Shown in pieces: positions 1-9,792 of a stretch of DNA of 64,000 bases. The DNA is from Kitagawia praeruptora. Lineage: Eukaryota; Streptophyta; Magnoliopsida; Apiales; Apiaceae. Made by a program: the position numbers and the translations under genes. The notes under the pieces are model-generated. The model was not told the DNA's origin, made no database searches, and saw only the letters and a list, made by a program, of their open reading frames with translations. The DNA is taken from assembly GCA_037693485.1 (NCBI GenBank), contig CM075346.1, positions 94,408,501 through 94,472,500 of the forward strand, in the 5' to 3' direction. Positions within the stretch are counted from its first letter, which is position 1, and every line of letters begins with the position of its first letter.

Positions 1-1
1 A

Positions 2-990
2 CCTTGGGTGGTGCTTCTTTATCAAGCCGAGGATATGAATATGTTGTCATACGATTTGTATCAACCTCTCAATCTGGATCAACCAATAATTTCTCGAGGT
101 ATTCCTCTCAGTCAATTTTTCGACCTATCTCGTATTAAAACTAACAGAAAATCAGTTACTTATCTCGATGGATGCTTGTTCTTTTCTCTCCGTGGCAATG
201 ATTATACTAGCACCCATTTTTTATTAGTCTCTATTCTTACTGATAAAGCCACTGCACTCCCTCAGTTTATCCATCCCTCCGTTTATGGTGGTATGCTCAT
301 TTTAAAAGGTGTTTCCACCTACCCTTTTGATCCAGATTGTGTCTTCTTAGCTCTTTATGCTGATGATCACCATTGGACCATTGGTATTTTTCGCCATGGT
401 GATACTGAATGGACTAATACCGATTTCCATTTTGAAGAGCCTTTTGCTCGTCCATTTGTTGACAATATTGTGTTCCTTGGAGGAATGTTCTATTTTCTAT
501 GTGAGGATCACCAACTTGCATCCTATGACATAGCTTCTGGGGAATTAAAAGTTCACTCTTTTTTACCTAAACTTTATTATGGGGGCATTCAGAAATTCTT
601 CCAGTTGGATGGCGAACTCATGCTTTTTTTTATGACATGAATGTTCGCAAATGTTTTCTTACAAGATATGATTGGTCCAAAAAACGTTGGGTTCGTATTA
701 AAAGCTTATACGATTGTTCTTTGTTCCTTAGCGAACATTCTGTTTATCTGGATGCCACACATCTGCATTATCAAGATTCACCCAACAAAATATATCACCA
801 AAAACATTATTATCAAGAATCACGCAACAAGATATATTACCAAAAACATGGAACCTGCCTAGTTTATTCTTTTGGGAATGGTGGTGAACTGTTGGAATCT
901 AAGTCATCTGGACTTAGATTCTGGGATGGTTTAGATTGTCATTCACCATTATCATTGTGGGTTGAACCTCCTTATCTTTTACCGAAATAA
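2..990 (+). pseudogene. F-box/DUF295 (KIB1-4 beta-propeller) protein, 3' part, frameshifted
   Basis: The reading frame is open from the window edge, so the F-box and the true start lie upstream. Residues from PWVVLLYQ onward, and the later block KKRWVRIKSL..CSLFLSE.SVYLDA, are typical of the DUF295/KIB1-4 propeller found in large plant F-box families, which are expected to act as substrate receptors of SCF ubiquitin ligases. The first frame stops at 638-640, just after a run of eight T (624-631). The remaining domain (from about 625 to a stop at 988-990) continues one frame away, so a single missing T explains the break. The C-terminal third also carries a 14-residue tandem duplication at 769-852. 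The break may be real or a homopolymer sequencing error. If real, the protein loses the last third of its propeller. Confidence 0.7.
769..852 (+). repeat. 42-bp in-frame tandem duplication in the DUF295 gene
   Basis: Two adjacent 42-bp copies (769-810 and 811-852) differ at a few bases and each encode 14 residues of the pattern YQ(D/E)S.NKIY.QKH. The duplication lies between the SVYLDA block and the final CLVYSF strand, so it would lengthen a loop of the propeller without changing frame. Confidence 0.85.
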
Positions 991-1540
991 GGTACCACCC
1001 AACAAAACATGACGATGAGAGGATACAATGGTTTTAGGCCAGTCAAAGAAATTGCTCCATATATAAGAGATGTAAGTTATCCAAAGTTCGTCAAAGTATG
1101 TGCTAGTGATAGTTTGCCGAGTCACATTTTATCAAAACATCAAAGGTTGTGTCTTTATTTTAAAGCGTATTTTGTAATATTGGTATTTCCCATGTAATTC
1201 AAAATTTCTGCAATAAAATTTTACATGTTTTTTTTTTGCCTTTGTATTCCTAATAAATGTGCTACATGTGCTTTTCTACTTGTACTTCACAAGTAAACTG
1301 TGACATTTCCCTGTCAAAAACCATAGAGTTGAGCGTTTTATAAGAAATGGATTCTATTTTGAGATGTAAAATCATTAATGATAACATTATATCAATATTT
1401 TCCAATTTCTTGATTGATATAATTTCAAGATCATTCACCGTTCTTATGACATTGATGACCTCAGGTAAGTTTTTTTTCTAATAATAGTTCTTATGAGAAC
1501 TGTTATTTTTCTAATTTGCATATCTGCTGGCAAGTTGCAC
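991..1540. other. 3' flank of the F-box gene, no gene seen
   Basis: AT-rich sequence follows the stop codon. AATAAA-type signals at about 1212 and 1247 could serve polyadenylation of the F-box transcript. A 62-codon frame at 1009-1197 resembles nothing I recognise and probably belongs to the 3' UTR. Confidence 0.4.
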
Positions 1541-1700
1541 TCTTGAAGCTGGGGTTAAAATATACTCGACGAGGGTTGATTCTGTGTACGCAGAGGCATA
1601 CAAGGTGCTCGGAGGGATTAATCGAGTGGGTCAAGAAAATGGATCTCCAAAGTACCATTAGCGACTGTAACATCGTTGTTCAAGGTGATTCCCTTTCCGA
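1541..1700 (+). pseudogene. Degenerate RNase H (RVT_3-like) fragment
   Basis: Two overlapping frames read like the middle of a plant RNase H domain from non-LTR elements: a VDSVYAEAYKVLGG block in one frame, then LIEWVKKM...TISDCNIVVQGDS in the next. The AEA and SDC..V positions match the usual order AEA...AL.W...ESDC..VV. The frame changes near 1610, and no intact reverse transcriptase is seen nearby. The call rests on a short resemblance and could be wrong. Confidence 0.35.
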
Positions 1701-2193
1701 ATCCTTTAACTTCTTCAGCAATGTTAAAGTTTTTTCTTACAACTTTTCCCTGTATAGAAGAAAAAAAGTTAAGGCTGGACAAATAGCTCTGGCATAAACC
1801 TATTTCTAAGGCTAAAGAAATATGATGAACAATCTGCAAGACTTAGGCTAGCGGATTCCCCTACCCTTGTAAAAAAACTAAATTCTTATTACATTGAAAA
1901 TGACTTCCTACTTGCTTGGATTGAGCCATAAAAATGCGCCTCCCTGTGCTGTTATTATGTCATGTCATCGGCATACTGTACCATTTTGCAAGCAAAGTCC
2001 GTGGTACTTCAGTGAAGAAGGGGCTAGGCGTGCGGTTCTATAAATTTCTTCAGCCATGTTATTGTTTTTCGCTACAAAATTACCCCTGTCATTGTTCAAA
2101 TACACTCCTGTACTGCTATATGCCCATTTCTCTGAAGAATAATAAGAAAAGTACGAAATAATACCTTATTGAGTTGCACCACTGTATCGAATT
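1701..2193. other. Intergenic, one exon-like 37-codon stretch
   Basis: An open stretch of about 37 codons (1818-1931, plus strand, ending in TAA) reads KYDEQSARLRLADS and onward to AWIEP. It has codon-like composition but I cannot assign it to a family. The rest shows no gene, RNA or repeat that I can support. Confidence 0.3.
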
Positions 2194-2449
2194 TGATTGT
2201 AAATAAAATAGCTGAATTTTTTTTTTATAGCAAAACTGATCTAAACTGGTTTTGAATAATCATACAATTTCGTGATTTATATATTTATTCGATTGGGAAA
2301 CTGGAATTGCTCAAAACACACATTTGTAAAACACAAAGCATAAGCAGTCACTCCCTTGATTTTGAACTACATAAGAAACTCGCAAACACACTTGAGTTCA
2401 ACAACTTATTAAAAAAAAACATTCCAGAACAATCTGAAAGCATCTTCAT

Positions 2450-2920
2450 TCAAGCAATCTTCACCTCGATGATCTTAGGCTTCTTTCGCTCTGGAGGTGG
2501 CAACTTCTCCACTGTAACAGTCAACACACCGTCCTGACAAACAGCCTTGATCGTCTCCAAATTAGCATTCTCAGACAACACAAACTTCCTCATAAACTTG
2601 CCAATCCTCCTCTCCAGTTTAACATACTTTACGTCTTCCTTCTCTTCTTCTCTCTGTCTCCCACCACACACCACCAGCACATTATTTTCATCCACCTGCA
2701 CCTTTATATCACCTGACTTCAATCCCGGCATATCCATAACAAACACGTAGGAGTTCGGATACTCTTTGACGTCTGCTAGAGTTGATGCCTTGGCTTTGGC
2801 ATCTCGAACATAAGTACGAACATGGTTGGATTTGTTGTCATTGGCAGAGTGATTGTCATCGTCAAGAATGTGGTAGAATGTGTTGAGGAGTGGATCAAAT
2901 CCCATTACCCTCAAGTCCAT
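2450..2920 (-). CDS. Cytosolic class II small heat-shock protein (HSP20), copy 1
   Basis: This intronless 156-residue chaperone belongs to the plant class II sHSPs, which form oligomers and hold unfolding proteins soluble during heat stress. The N terminus MDLRVMGFDP, the alpha-crystallin domain (about residues 48-138, with ADVKEYPNSYVF, MDMPGLKSGDIKVQV and GVLTVTVEKL) and the tail KKPKIIEVKIA are class II hallmarks, and the length is normal. It differs from copy 2 at 11 positions. At residues 48, 87, 116 and 145 copy 1 has L, G, S and R where copy 2 keeps P, E, P and P, which I recall as the family's usual residues. Its ATG follows a leader cut after 34 bp by a CACTA transposon, and the original TATA box and heat-shock element now lie beyond 9580. 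It is therefore likely not heat-inducible, or is driven by transposon sequence; that is inference. Confidence 0.93.
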   Translation of the reverse strand: MDLRVMGFDPLLNTFYHILDDDNHSANDNKSNHVRTYVRDAKAKASTLADVKEYPNSYVFVMDMPGLKSGDIKVQVDENNVLVVCGGRQREEEKEDVKYVKLERRIGKFMRKFVLSENANLETIKAVCQDGVLTVTVEKLPPPERKKPKIIEVKIA

Positions 2921-2997
2921 TTTATGTATGCTAGCAACTCTAGAAACAGCAAAGTGACACTACACCATATATGGCTTACCGTAACCCCTACTGAAGA

Positions 2998-3150
2998 AAT
3001 GTTAGCCCAATATGTTACCTTAGCTATATTACTTACATCCTGAGGTAACATTGTGTTTTTTATGTTACCTTAGCCAAAAATATGATGTTACAGTAGCTAG
3101 AAAGTGTTGAAGCATGTAACATAAATATGTACGTGTTACATTAGAGTTGG
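2998..3150. repeat. Left subterminal repeats of CACTA 1
   Basis: TGTTACCTTAG-type motifs recur at about 3012, 3041 (inverted), 3062, 3092 (diverged, TGTTACAGTAG), and more loosely toward 3140. The mirror set lies at 9338-9560. These clusters are the usual binding region for CACTA transposases. Confidence 0.75.
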
Positions 3151-3782
3151 CCATGCCAACTCTTTTCATCTAATTTAATTTTTTTTTGATTTTTTTTTAA
3201 AATTTTTTAAATAAATTTAGTTTTTAAAATTTGTTAACTTTTTTATAAAATGAGTTGGAAAATTATTTTATTTTTTAAAATCATATTTTTCAAAAAATAA
3301 TTTTTTTTAGAAATTGTAATATTTTTAGAAATTATATTTTTTTTAATTTTTTTTAAAATCCTGCTCAGATTTTTTTGTACATATTTTTTTTCAAATTATT
3401 AATATTTTTCTCCAATTTTAAAAAAAAATCGAATAAAACTGGAATAGACATCATGGCTTTAAGGTATTTTTTGTTTGTGCTTTATGTTTATGTTTTTCAT
3501 TTTCACTACTAGAAAAACTGAAATAGACATCGATTAGAGTTGCCACCGATATTAAATGTTTTTTTACATTGATTTTAAAATAACCGACGCCCTTTAATAT
3601 TTAGACTTCGATTATTTGTCCAACCGATGTTAATGGTACCTCTAAAATTTTTTTGCCCCGTCCCCCCCCCCCCTAACCAAAATTTCAATCTTTTATCCAA
3701 ATTCTCCCTCCCTTAACCAAATTTTCCCCCTTCAACTCAAAACAAAAAAGTAAAAACTAAAAATTAAAAACATAAATACATA
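3151..3782. other. AT-rich CACTA 1 interior, no gene seen
   Basis: Long A and T runs with a C-rich tract near 3655-3675. No coding region or RNA gene is supported. Confidence 0.4.
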
Positions 3783-4063
3783 CTCTCCGTCCCAGGGAAT
3801 TGTTTACATTTGCTTTTTGCACGGAAACCAAGATAGTAGGTGTAATATTGTTAAAATAAGTGAGTTAGTGGGTGTAATAGTGATTTTATTGTTAAAATAA
3901 GTGAGTTAGTGGGTGTAATAGTGTAAAGTGTTGAAAAAGTGTAGTGAAGTAGTGGATGTAATAAAGTATTTTATTGTTAAAAGTTACTATTTTAGGAAAC
4001 GTAAAGAATTGGTTGGGACATCCCAAAAAGGAAAGTGTAAAGAAATGGATGGGACAGAGGGAG
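3783..4063. mobile_element. Diverged Stowaway-like MITE
   Basis: The ends read CTCTCCGTCCCAGGG on the left and GGGACAGAGGGAG on the right, flanked by TA dinucleotides (3781-3782 and 4064-4065), matching the Tc1/Mariner-derived Stowaway pattern. A phrase of about 34 bp containing AAAATAAGTGAGTTAGTGGG is repeated inside (about 3849 and 3890). Confidence 0.65.
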
Positions 4064-4474
4064 TAACTCTTAAAACTAAAAAACATTATATCCCCACCCC
4101 CCTCGCTCTCAGTAGCGCTCCCCCTTCTCAAGAACCCTAGCCCCCTTTTCTCAAAACCCGACTCCTACCCCCCTTCTCAGGAATCCTAATTAGGCATCGC
4201 GAAGCCATCTCTACCTAATTAGGCTACGCAATGGTCGAACCTCGGAAGGCTAAGTAAATCTCGAAGCTCTCTTCAACTGGAAAGTTCGAACTCAAAGCAA
4301 ATATCGATTTCGAAGCAAGCTCTAATCTATCTCTATTTAATTAGTAAGCTATCTCTGTTTAATTTGTTTAATGTGAGTTCTCTATGTTTATGTGTAGATA
4401 AATATGTGATATGTGTGTATATATTTAACCCCCCCCCCCCAAATTCTGTTCTTTCTTATAAAGTAATTATACTT

Positions 4475-5120
4475 TATAAAGTTGCTGCTTTTGTCCCTCA
4501 TGGTACTAATTCCGAGGAATTTGATGAGAAACTCTGGCTCAATTCTAAGGTTGTCTATTACTTTCTTTTTATGTTTATATACATTTATGTGTGTTTATCA
4601 ATTTATATGTGTTTATAAGTTTATGTATATATTGGATCTAGAGTTACAATGAAAGCTAAGTACTTGTAACAAGCACTCGTTATGGATAAATTAACGATTT
4701 AGTGATTTGGTATTTTAGTTGGCTATGGACAATTACCCATTTTATGTTTATGTTTAACTTTGTTGTATACAGAAGCATGACATGGTGGTTATAGTTGATT
4801 CAACAAATTAAATGGTCAGGGGTGAGGTAATCGATAATGTTGTTTTACTATTATATATGTCATTGTAATCGATAATGCACTTTTACTATTATATATGTTG
4901 CTTGTTTTCTTGCTTCAGTGGTGAGGTAATATGAATAAATGATTTGTTTTTCACAGTATTTGGTATAACATTACTTTTATGTGTGTTTATTATTAATGAG
5001 GCATTTTTTAACAGGAGCATAGGTCTATGTCGAGATTTATTGCCTATGCACCATGTGCAACTGATGAAGCTCTTAGAGATGCAAATTGGTTGTCATCTGA
5101 TCAGGAGGACAAGGAGAAAA
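4475..5120 (+). pseudogene. Two exon-like fragments of an unrecognised plant gene
   Basis: A segment at about 4475-4550 reads KVAAFVPHGTNSEEFDEKLWLNSK up to a donor-like AAG|GTTGTC. A second begins after a TTTTTTAACAG acceptor at 5015 and reads EHRSMSRFIAYAPCATDEAL, then RDANWLSSDQEDKEKI, up to a possible donor near 5120. Codon-like composition and splice signals suggest captured exons of one host gene, but I cannot name the family. There is no start, and the frames are not continuous with other exons. Confidence 0.45.
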
Positions 5121-5260
5121 TAGTAACTAAAATTTTATATTACAGAGTATAATATAAAATTTCTTTGTAAATAATGTTTATCAAATAGCTGCAAATAATA
5201 ATTGCTACAAATAGCTGTAAATAGAAGATTCTCCTTGTTGTAAATACTGTAAATTTGCAG

Positions 5261-5382
5261 AAAGGAGAATCTTCAAAATAATGTTTTGGGTGTTATTCCA
5301 CCAGATCTTAATAGGGATGAATGGATTGCGTCACTGCCAAGGGCCTTGATTGCAGGGTTTGTGAAAACAGATAAAGAAAGAG
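5261..5382 (+). pseudogene. Captured exon of a PP2C-type protein phosphatase
   Basis: After an acceptor (TTTGCAG, ending at 5260), the frame reads ENLQNNVLGVIPPDLNRDEW, followed by IASLPRALIAGFVKTDKE, and then meets a GT donor at 5383. This matches the region of plant clade PP2Cs between the variable-domain start and the FVKTDKEF helix, just downstream of the FGVFDGH metal site. That site and all other catalytic residues are absent here, so the piece cannot encode a phosphatase. It is best read as a gene fragment captured by the CACTA element. Confidence 0.75.
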
Positions 5383-5580
5383 GTATCATTAAATTTGAAC
5401 AATGTGCATATCTATAGTAATATGATACAATAACCGAGTACAAGATCTTTTAGATTATGGAAAAAAGTAAGAAGATTTCCTTATATTATCTATAGTTTTA
5501 GGGAATTATATTTCCCTATAGAAGATATTATTAACTAATTATACAACTTTATTCATGATATCCTCGACAACTTTCAATAG

Positions 5581-5668
5581 TTTTATGAAGAAGCGATACG
5601 GTTCGCTTATCATGAAGAAAGCATGGTCCGTACTGCTGTACGTGCTTTGACGCTAAATGTTTATCATG
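5581..5668 (+). pseudogene. Captured exon of a GFS9/TT9 (CLEC16A-like) gene
   Basis: An acceptor CTTTCAATAG (ending 5580) and a donor G|GTGAG (5669) bracket an open exon reading FYEEAIRFAYHEESMVRTAV then RALTLNVYH. This block is strongly conserved in the FPL domain of plant GFS9/TT9 and animal CLEC16A, which act in endomembrane trafficking. Only this exon is visible. It lies 200 bp from a PP2C exon, so the CACTA element joined pieces of unrelated genes. Confidence 0.75.
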
Positions 5669-5875
5669 GTGAGTTCACTTGGGGCAATTTTCACCAGCTC
5701 TATTATTCTTTAAAAATTAATTGCATCAATCGGAGTTTAATCTTGTCTATTTGTTCATTGGCTTTCAGTTGGAGATGAAAGATCTGGCCAACACTATTGT
5801 TGCTGCCCTTTTCTGTCACATTGAAGCCTTTACTCCAAGTTCTGAAGATGTGCTTAATGGCTGCACATGTGGTAA

Positions 5876-6168
5876 CAGGGGCGGACCTACGTATTAGGTA
5901 GTGGGGGGAAGGGCCCCCAGTCAATTTGAGTTTAAGTAAATGTTCTATTACTACATTTTGTATATTACCAATTGGTCAAGTGGTTTTGAGTCTTATTTTG
6001 AGAGTAAATACCCGGGTTCAAAACCATACAACAGCATGTTTCCTTATTTTCTTAACATCATCTTTAGTTCAATTCATTTTTCTTCTTCTTTTCACTTTTA
6101 GTTCAGTTTTTTTTTCTCTTCATCTTTAGTTTGGCCCCCAGTGGATTTTCATCCTGGGTCCGCCACTG
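5876..6168. mobile_element. hAT-type MITE inside CACTA 1
   Basis: Terminal inverted repeats CAGGGGCGGACC and, at the other end, CAGTGGCGGACC (reverse strand) are flanked by a perfect 8-bp target duplication TGTGGTAA (5868-5875 and 6169-6176). The 293-bp body codes for nothing recognisable. It inserted after the CACTA element had formed. Confidence 0.88.
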
Positions 6169-6176
6169 TGTGGTAA

Positions 6177-7006
6177 GATTGTAATCTTAGTGCACATGTG
6201 TCTCTTTGCAATCTGATAATCTGCACATGTGGCTTAATGATAATATTCTGTATATTAAGGAAAATTTGTACAATATTGTGGTGAAAAAAAGGTGTTTTAC
6301 ATGTGAGATAGGAGATTAACAGGTCTGGAATTTGTTCTTTAAGCAATAAGGTCTGGAATTTGTGTTTGATTTTATTCAATTCTGCTGTTGGTTAGTTTAC
6401 GGCTACAGATGATTCTTTGGTGCTTATGATTCTCTATTTAATTGTTATTCATAGAAGATTGTTATGTTTAAAACGAAAAATGTTTGGCTTTCAAACACGA
6501 ATGTTTCGATAAACTATGTGTTAAAATTATATAGCTCATATACAGTTAAGTTGTTGCACTAAATTAGTTCTTGCCTTTTGTTTGCTCCTTATTTTTATGT
6601 TGGTTTATTAGAGTGCACATGTCCTCTGTTTTCTCCATGTTTTAGGTGGGTTCAACTCTGGTTGTAGTCAGCTTTAATTGGCAACTCTGGTATGCACAGC
6701 TGTTGGTTTAGGTAATGCACTCTTGGTAGGCAATGGCGGATTTAAAGGGGTCAGGTGGGTCATAGGACCCCACTAGAATTTCATGTTTTCATGAATTATG
6801 TGTCTAGTGTACAATTGTATGAAAATCTTAGGTTGAAGAATGAGGTACATAAGTGAAATTGTTATAGTTTAGATGGATTTTACTTATAAAGTTGGTTGAT
6901 AATATGATTGCTTCTTTAATTTTTTTTATGCGTCCGTTTAGCCCTCTCAGCACACATCTTCTTGATGGCATTTTGAGAATTAAGTAATCTTATTAACTAT
7001 CTGCTT
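6177..7006. other. CACTA 1 interior without clear coding exons
   Basis: Intron-like AT-rich sequence. A CAATGGCGGATTTAAAGGGG string near 6732 resembles a hAT MITE end, but no partner end or target duplication was found. Confidence 0.35.
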
Positions 7007-7579
7007 GTGTATGAAATATATCTGCCAGTTGGATCCACTGATCAGGAATCAATAGGTTCTGGGACAAAGAATTCCAGTACTTCCTCAGGTAGTAGGTCTC
7101 ACAAATGCAAGGAATTTCTTCGTAGGTTTGTTGACAGCGAAATCCTGAGTGCAAACCTTGAGAAATGGCTTGAAGAATTTGCAGGATATGATGCACCTTC
7201 TTTTGAACTTCCATTTGAGTTAATAGATCTTCAAAAGTTTGATTATGCACTGGAAGGGGTTTCTTTCCAGCAGCTTATTAGGATGCCTAGTGCTGTATAC
7301 GCATCAACTTCTGGTGCTTTGGAAGCAGAAACCTATCTTGCAATTGAAGATTTCCTACGTGCAAGTGTGAAGGGCTTGTGGGAGGCATTTTGGAGTCATG
7401 ATGAACCTATGCCATTTTACGTGACCTGTGTTTACAATGCGAACTTAAAATTTTATCAAGCTGAAAAACCCATTGCTGATGGGAAACTAGGAGGTCTATG
7501 CGCCACAGGTATATTGCTAAAAAATCCTAGGCATCCACATGGAAAGTGGGATGATATTTTACAATTAGCAGTTGTCAGG
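7007..7579 (+). pseudogene. Captured exon of an unrecognised conserved plant gene
   Basis: An open frame of about 190 codons starts with YEIYLPVGSTDQESI, includes KCKEFLRRFVDSEILSANLE, LPFELIDLQKFDYALEGVSF, MPSAVYASTSGALEAETYLA and LCATGILLKNPRHPHGKWDD, and has strongly gene-like codon use. I do not recognise the family. It lacks transmembrane or signal features. The frame is cut by a solo LTR (7580-8972). Directly after that LTR and its target repeat, the sequence continues in frame for a few codons (PDILNK) to a stop, which shows that the LTR hit an existing exon. The left end at 7007 is only the first in-frame ATG; the exon may begin a little upstream. Confidence 0.65.
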
Positions 7580-8972
7580 TGATAGGATATATTTTTATAT
7601 ATATTTTAAATGATTTTATTCCCGTATTTAATTGCATTTTGCATTGATTTGAATATTATTTAATAAATTTTGATGTTTTATTGTAGGAAGGCAAGAATTT
7701 CTAAGTTTGGAAGAATTTGGGCTTAAAGAGCTGTTTTGGAGCTAAAATCGAAAGAAATTCGGAAAAATAAAGAAATAACAAAATAAAGTGCAAAGAAGAA
7801 AAAAAAGAAGAAAAAAAAAGAAGAAACAGAATTAGGAGTTTGGAGCAAAAAGAAATATTTCAAACACACCCCCAAAACCCTAATTCTCATCTATAAATTC
7901 CCCTTTAAGACACATCTGAATTGTCAACTGCTTCCACCATTCACGGAAGTGATGATAGAAGACTTTTTTTTTTTTAAGAAGCAGCCAATGTTTACTTTTG
8001 AAAAATCAAGCATCATTCACGGAAGACAAAATGAAGCAGACAAGTTGAAGCAGCTATTGTTTACTAAGACTGACTGAAGGCTAGCCTATAAAAACATTCA
8101 CGGAAGACAAATAAGGGGACATCTTTTTTTTTGCTTGGAATCATTTTTTGCTTTTGCTTTCCTTTCCTTACTTTTAAAACATCAAGTACGTATACATATT
8201 CTATATCATTCGGCTAGTACAATTTTGGAGCTAGGAGCTTGATTTTCTTCTCTTTTATGTACACTTTCTTTGGCTTAATGTAAGGTATTTTCTATTTTAT
8301 CTTGTTTATTAATTATGGATTATTATATAATTTTAGTTGTTCTTAATTTTTATATTAGTGAGTAGTTTGTTCTAGGGCATAAAGGGAAGCCATGTTTGCA
8401 TGATAATTCTGGTATGATTTTTATAGTGGTTTGATTGATTATGGTAAATTCTAATCGATTATGTTTTGATATTTAATTTGTGTTAGTGGCCAATATCACA
8501 GATTAATTATATGCAAATAGGGGTAATAGATCGAGAGATTTTACTCACTAGAGGCACACATACGATTAGCGGAATTGAATTTTATTGCGAGAGCATAATT
8601 GAATTTCCGAGAGCGTTAATACTTGAGAGAGATTAACACATATTCTAATTACCCGATTAATTAAATTACTAAAAGTGATTATATGTGTAAGCACGTTTCG
8701 GGAATATTGATACTTGAGAGAGATTAACAAACTCTAAATTGCATGACCATTTTGATCGCTTTAGCTTAGAAGCCAGATATTATGTAAACATGGTGGACCT
8801 AATTGCCCTAGATTTTAAATTCATTGTTTATCCCTTAATTAATTAGTTAAATTAATATAAATAATTAGTTAGTAAATATTTTCATAATTATATATTTTTG
8901 TCCCGGAAACAATTGAATTAAAATCGATAAAACCTGCCTCCCTGTGAACGAACTTAAAAATATACCGCATCA
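7580..8972 (+). mobile_element. Solo LTR (Athila-like) inside the captured exon
   Basis: The 1393-bp sequence begins TGATAGGATAT and ends ACCGCATCA, with a perfect 5-bp target duplication TCAGG at 7575-7579 and 8973-8977. It has a TATAAAT box at 7892-7898 and, near its end, a CCCTGTGAACGAACTT phrase like that in the LTRs of elements A-C. No internal domain, primer site or second LTR is present, so it is a product of LTR-LTR recombination. Length and terminal bases resemble the LTR of element D. Confidence 0.88.
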
Positions 8973-8977
8973 TCAGG

Positions 8978-9337
8978 CCTGATATTTTAAATAAGTAGTT
9001 TTTGTTGTTTTATTGTAATTAGTAGTTGCAATAATTTAGTTACATCATTGTACGAACTCAGTGATATTTTTAAATTTTATGAAAGTTTATATTTGTGATT
9101 TATTTCAATTATGTCGGATTAATTTGAGTTGTTAGTCTATTTTTTGTTTGTTTTTGGAAGCAAAAAATCGTGTATTTATGAAAGTTTAAGGAATATTACC
9201 AGTGAAATTGGCAGAAATATTTAGCAAAAAAAAAAAGAAAATTGGCAGAAAAACAATTAAATCAGAAATTTTAAAAAAATCTGTCCTCTGGTGGTGCCCA
9301 CTGGTGGGGTCCATTTTTTTAAAAAATTGAAGCATCC
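8978..9337. other. CACTA 1 interior, no gene seen
   Basis: AT-rich sequence following the last codons of the captured exon (stop TAG near 8996). Nothing else is supported. Confidence 0.4.
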
Positions 9338-9579
9338 TAAGGTAACCGAATATTTATGTTGCAATATGGCATTTTTATGTTACAGTAGACCTCTAAGGTA
9401 ACCCAAAAGTACATGTTACCCTAGGGGTGAAATAAGTTACATTAGGTACCCTAAGGTAACATCGAAATATGTAACATATAATTTATGTTACCTTAGCCCA
9501 AAAATGGGTCTATTGTAACATTTTAGCACCCTAATGTAACAGAATTTTTGGGTTACCGTAGGCTGTTTATGGTGTAGTG
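9338..9579. repeat. Right subterminal repeats and end of CACTA 1
   Basis: At least eight GTTACCTTAG/CTAAGGTAAC-like motifs lie within 220 bp of the terminus, which reads GGTTACCGTAGGCTGTTTAT then GGTGTAGTG. The last 28 bp are identical to the right end of the second CACTA element at 54995-55022. Confidence 0.8.
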
Positions 9580-9582
9580 TGA

Positions 9583-9792
9583 TTTGTTTGTATTTGCGGA
9601 AATAGTTTGATATGATATGTTGATTGAGGAAGATGATTGTTAAGTGGAGAATTTATAAGTTGCGATGGGAGGTGAAGGAAAGTTCTGGAAAGAAGGGGAT
9701 GGTTTAAGAGAAGGTTCTGGATTATGGACTTTCTACTTGTTTCAGGAGGCATCTGACTGGAATTAGAAAGGCCTAAAAAAGCCCTGTCTGAC
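9583..9792 (-). promoter_or_regulatory. Stranded heat-shock promoter of sHSP copy 1
   Basis: This block matches the promoter of copy 2 base for base in layout: a TATAAAT box (plus-strand ATTTATA at 9651-9657) and a perfect three-unit heat-shock element GAAnnTTCnnGAA at 9678-9690, with a second looser unit about 30 bp further on. It once lay directly upstream of 2450-2920. A CACTA insertion moved it 6.6 kb away, so transcription starting here on the minus strand would now enter the transposon. Confidence 0.9.

Larger units (their letters stand above)
2958..9579. mobile_element. Non-autonomous CACTA (En/Spm-type) transposon 1 with captured gene pieces
   Basis: The element begins CACTACACCATA and ends TATGGTGTAGTG, is flanked by a perfect 3-bp duplication TGA (2955-2957 and 9580-9582), and its empty site is preserved in the duplicate sHSP locus near 12278. 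Its terminal inverted repeats match over about 28 bp with a few differences. Many copies of a (T)GTTACCTTAG-like motif, in both orientations, crowd the first 200 and last 220 bp, as expected of subterminal transposase-binding repeats. No transposase frame is visible, so it must be moved in trans. The 6622-bp interior holds exon fragments of host genes, a Stowaway MITE, a hAT MITE and a solo LTR. Confidence 0.94.
2194..9792 (-). repeat. Duplicated sHSP segment, copy 1 (split by a CACTA element)
   Basis: Sequence 2194-2957 plus 9583-9792 is homologous, in the same order, to 11351-12491. It covers the 3' flank, gene, leader and promoter of a small heat-shock protein. Removing 2958-9579 and one TGA target copy restores co-linearity. 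The homology stops at 9792/12491 (after GCCCTGTCTGAC), which marks the edge of a direct tandem duplication older than the CACTA insertion. Confidence 0.9.

Noticed and set aside
2547..2750. Plus-strand frames opposite both sHSP genes
   Set aside because: Mirror translations of a conserved coding region. They appear in both copies for that reason.
6729..6790. Second hAT MITE in CACTA 1
   Set aside because: Only one end-like string (CAATGGCGGA); no inverted partner or 8-bp duplication found.
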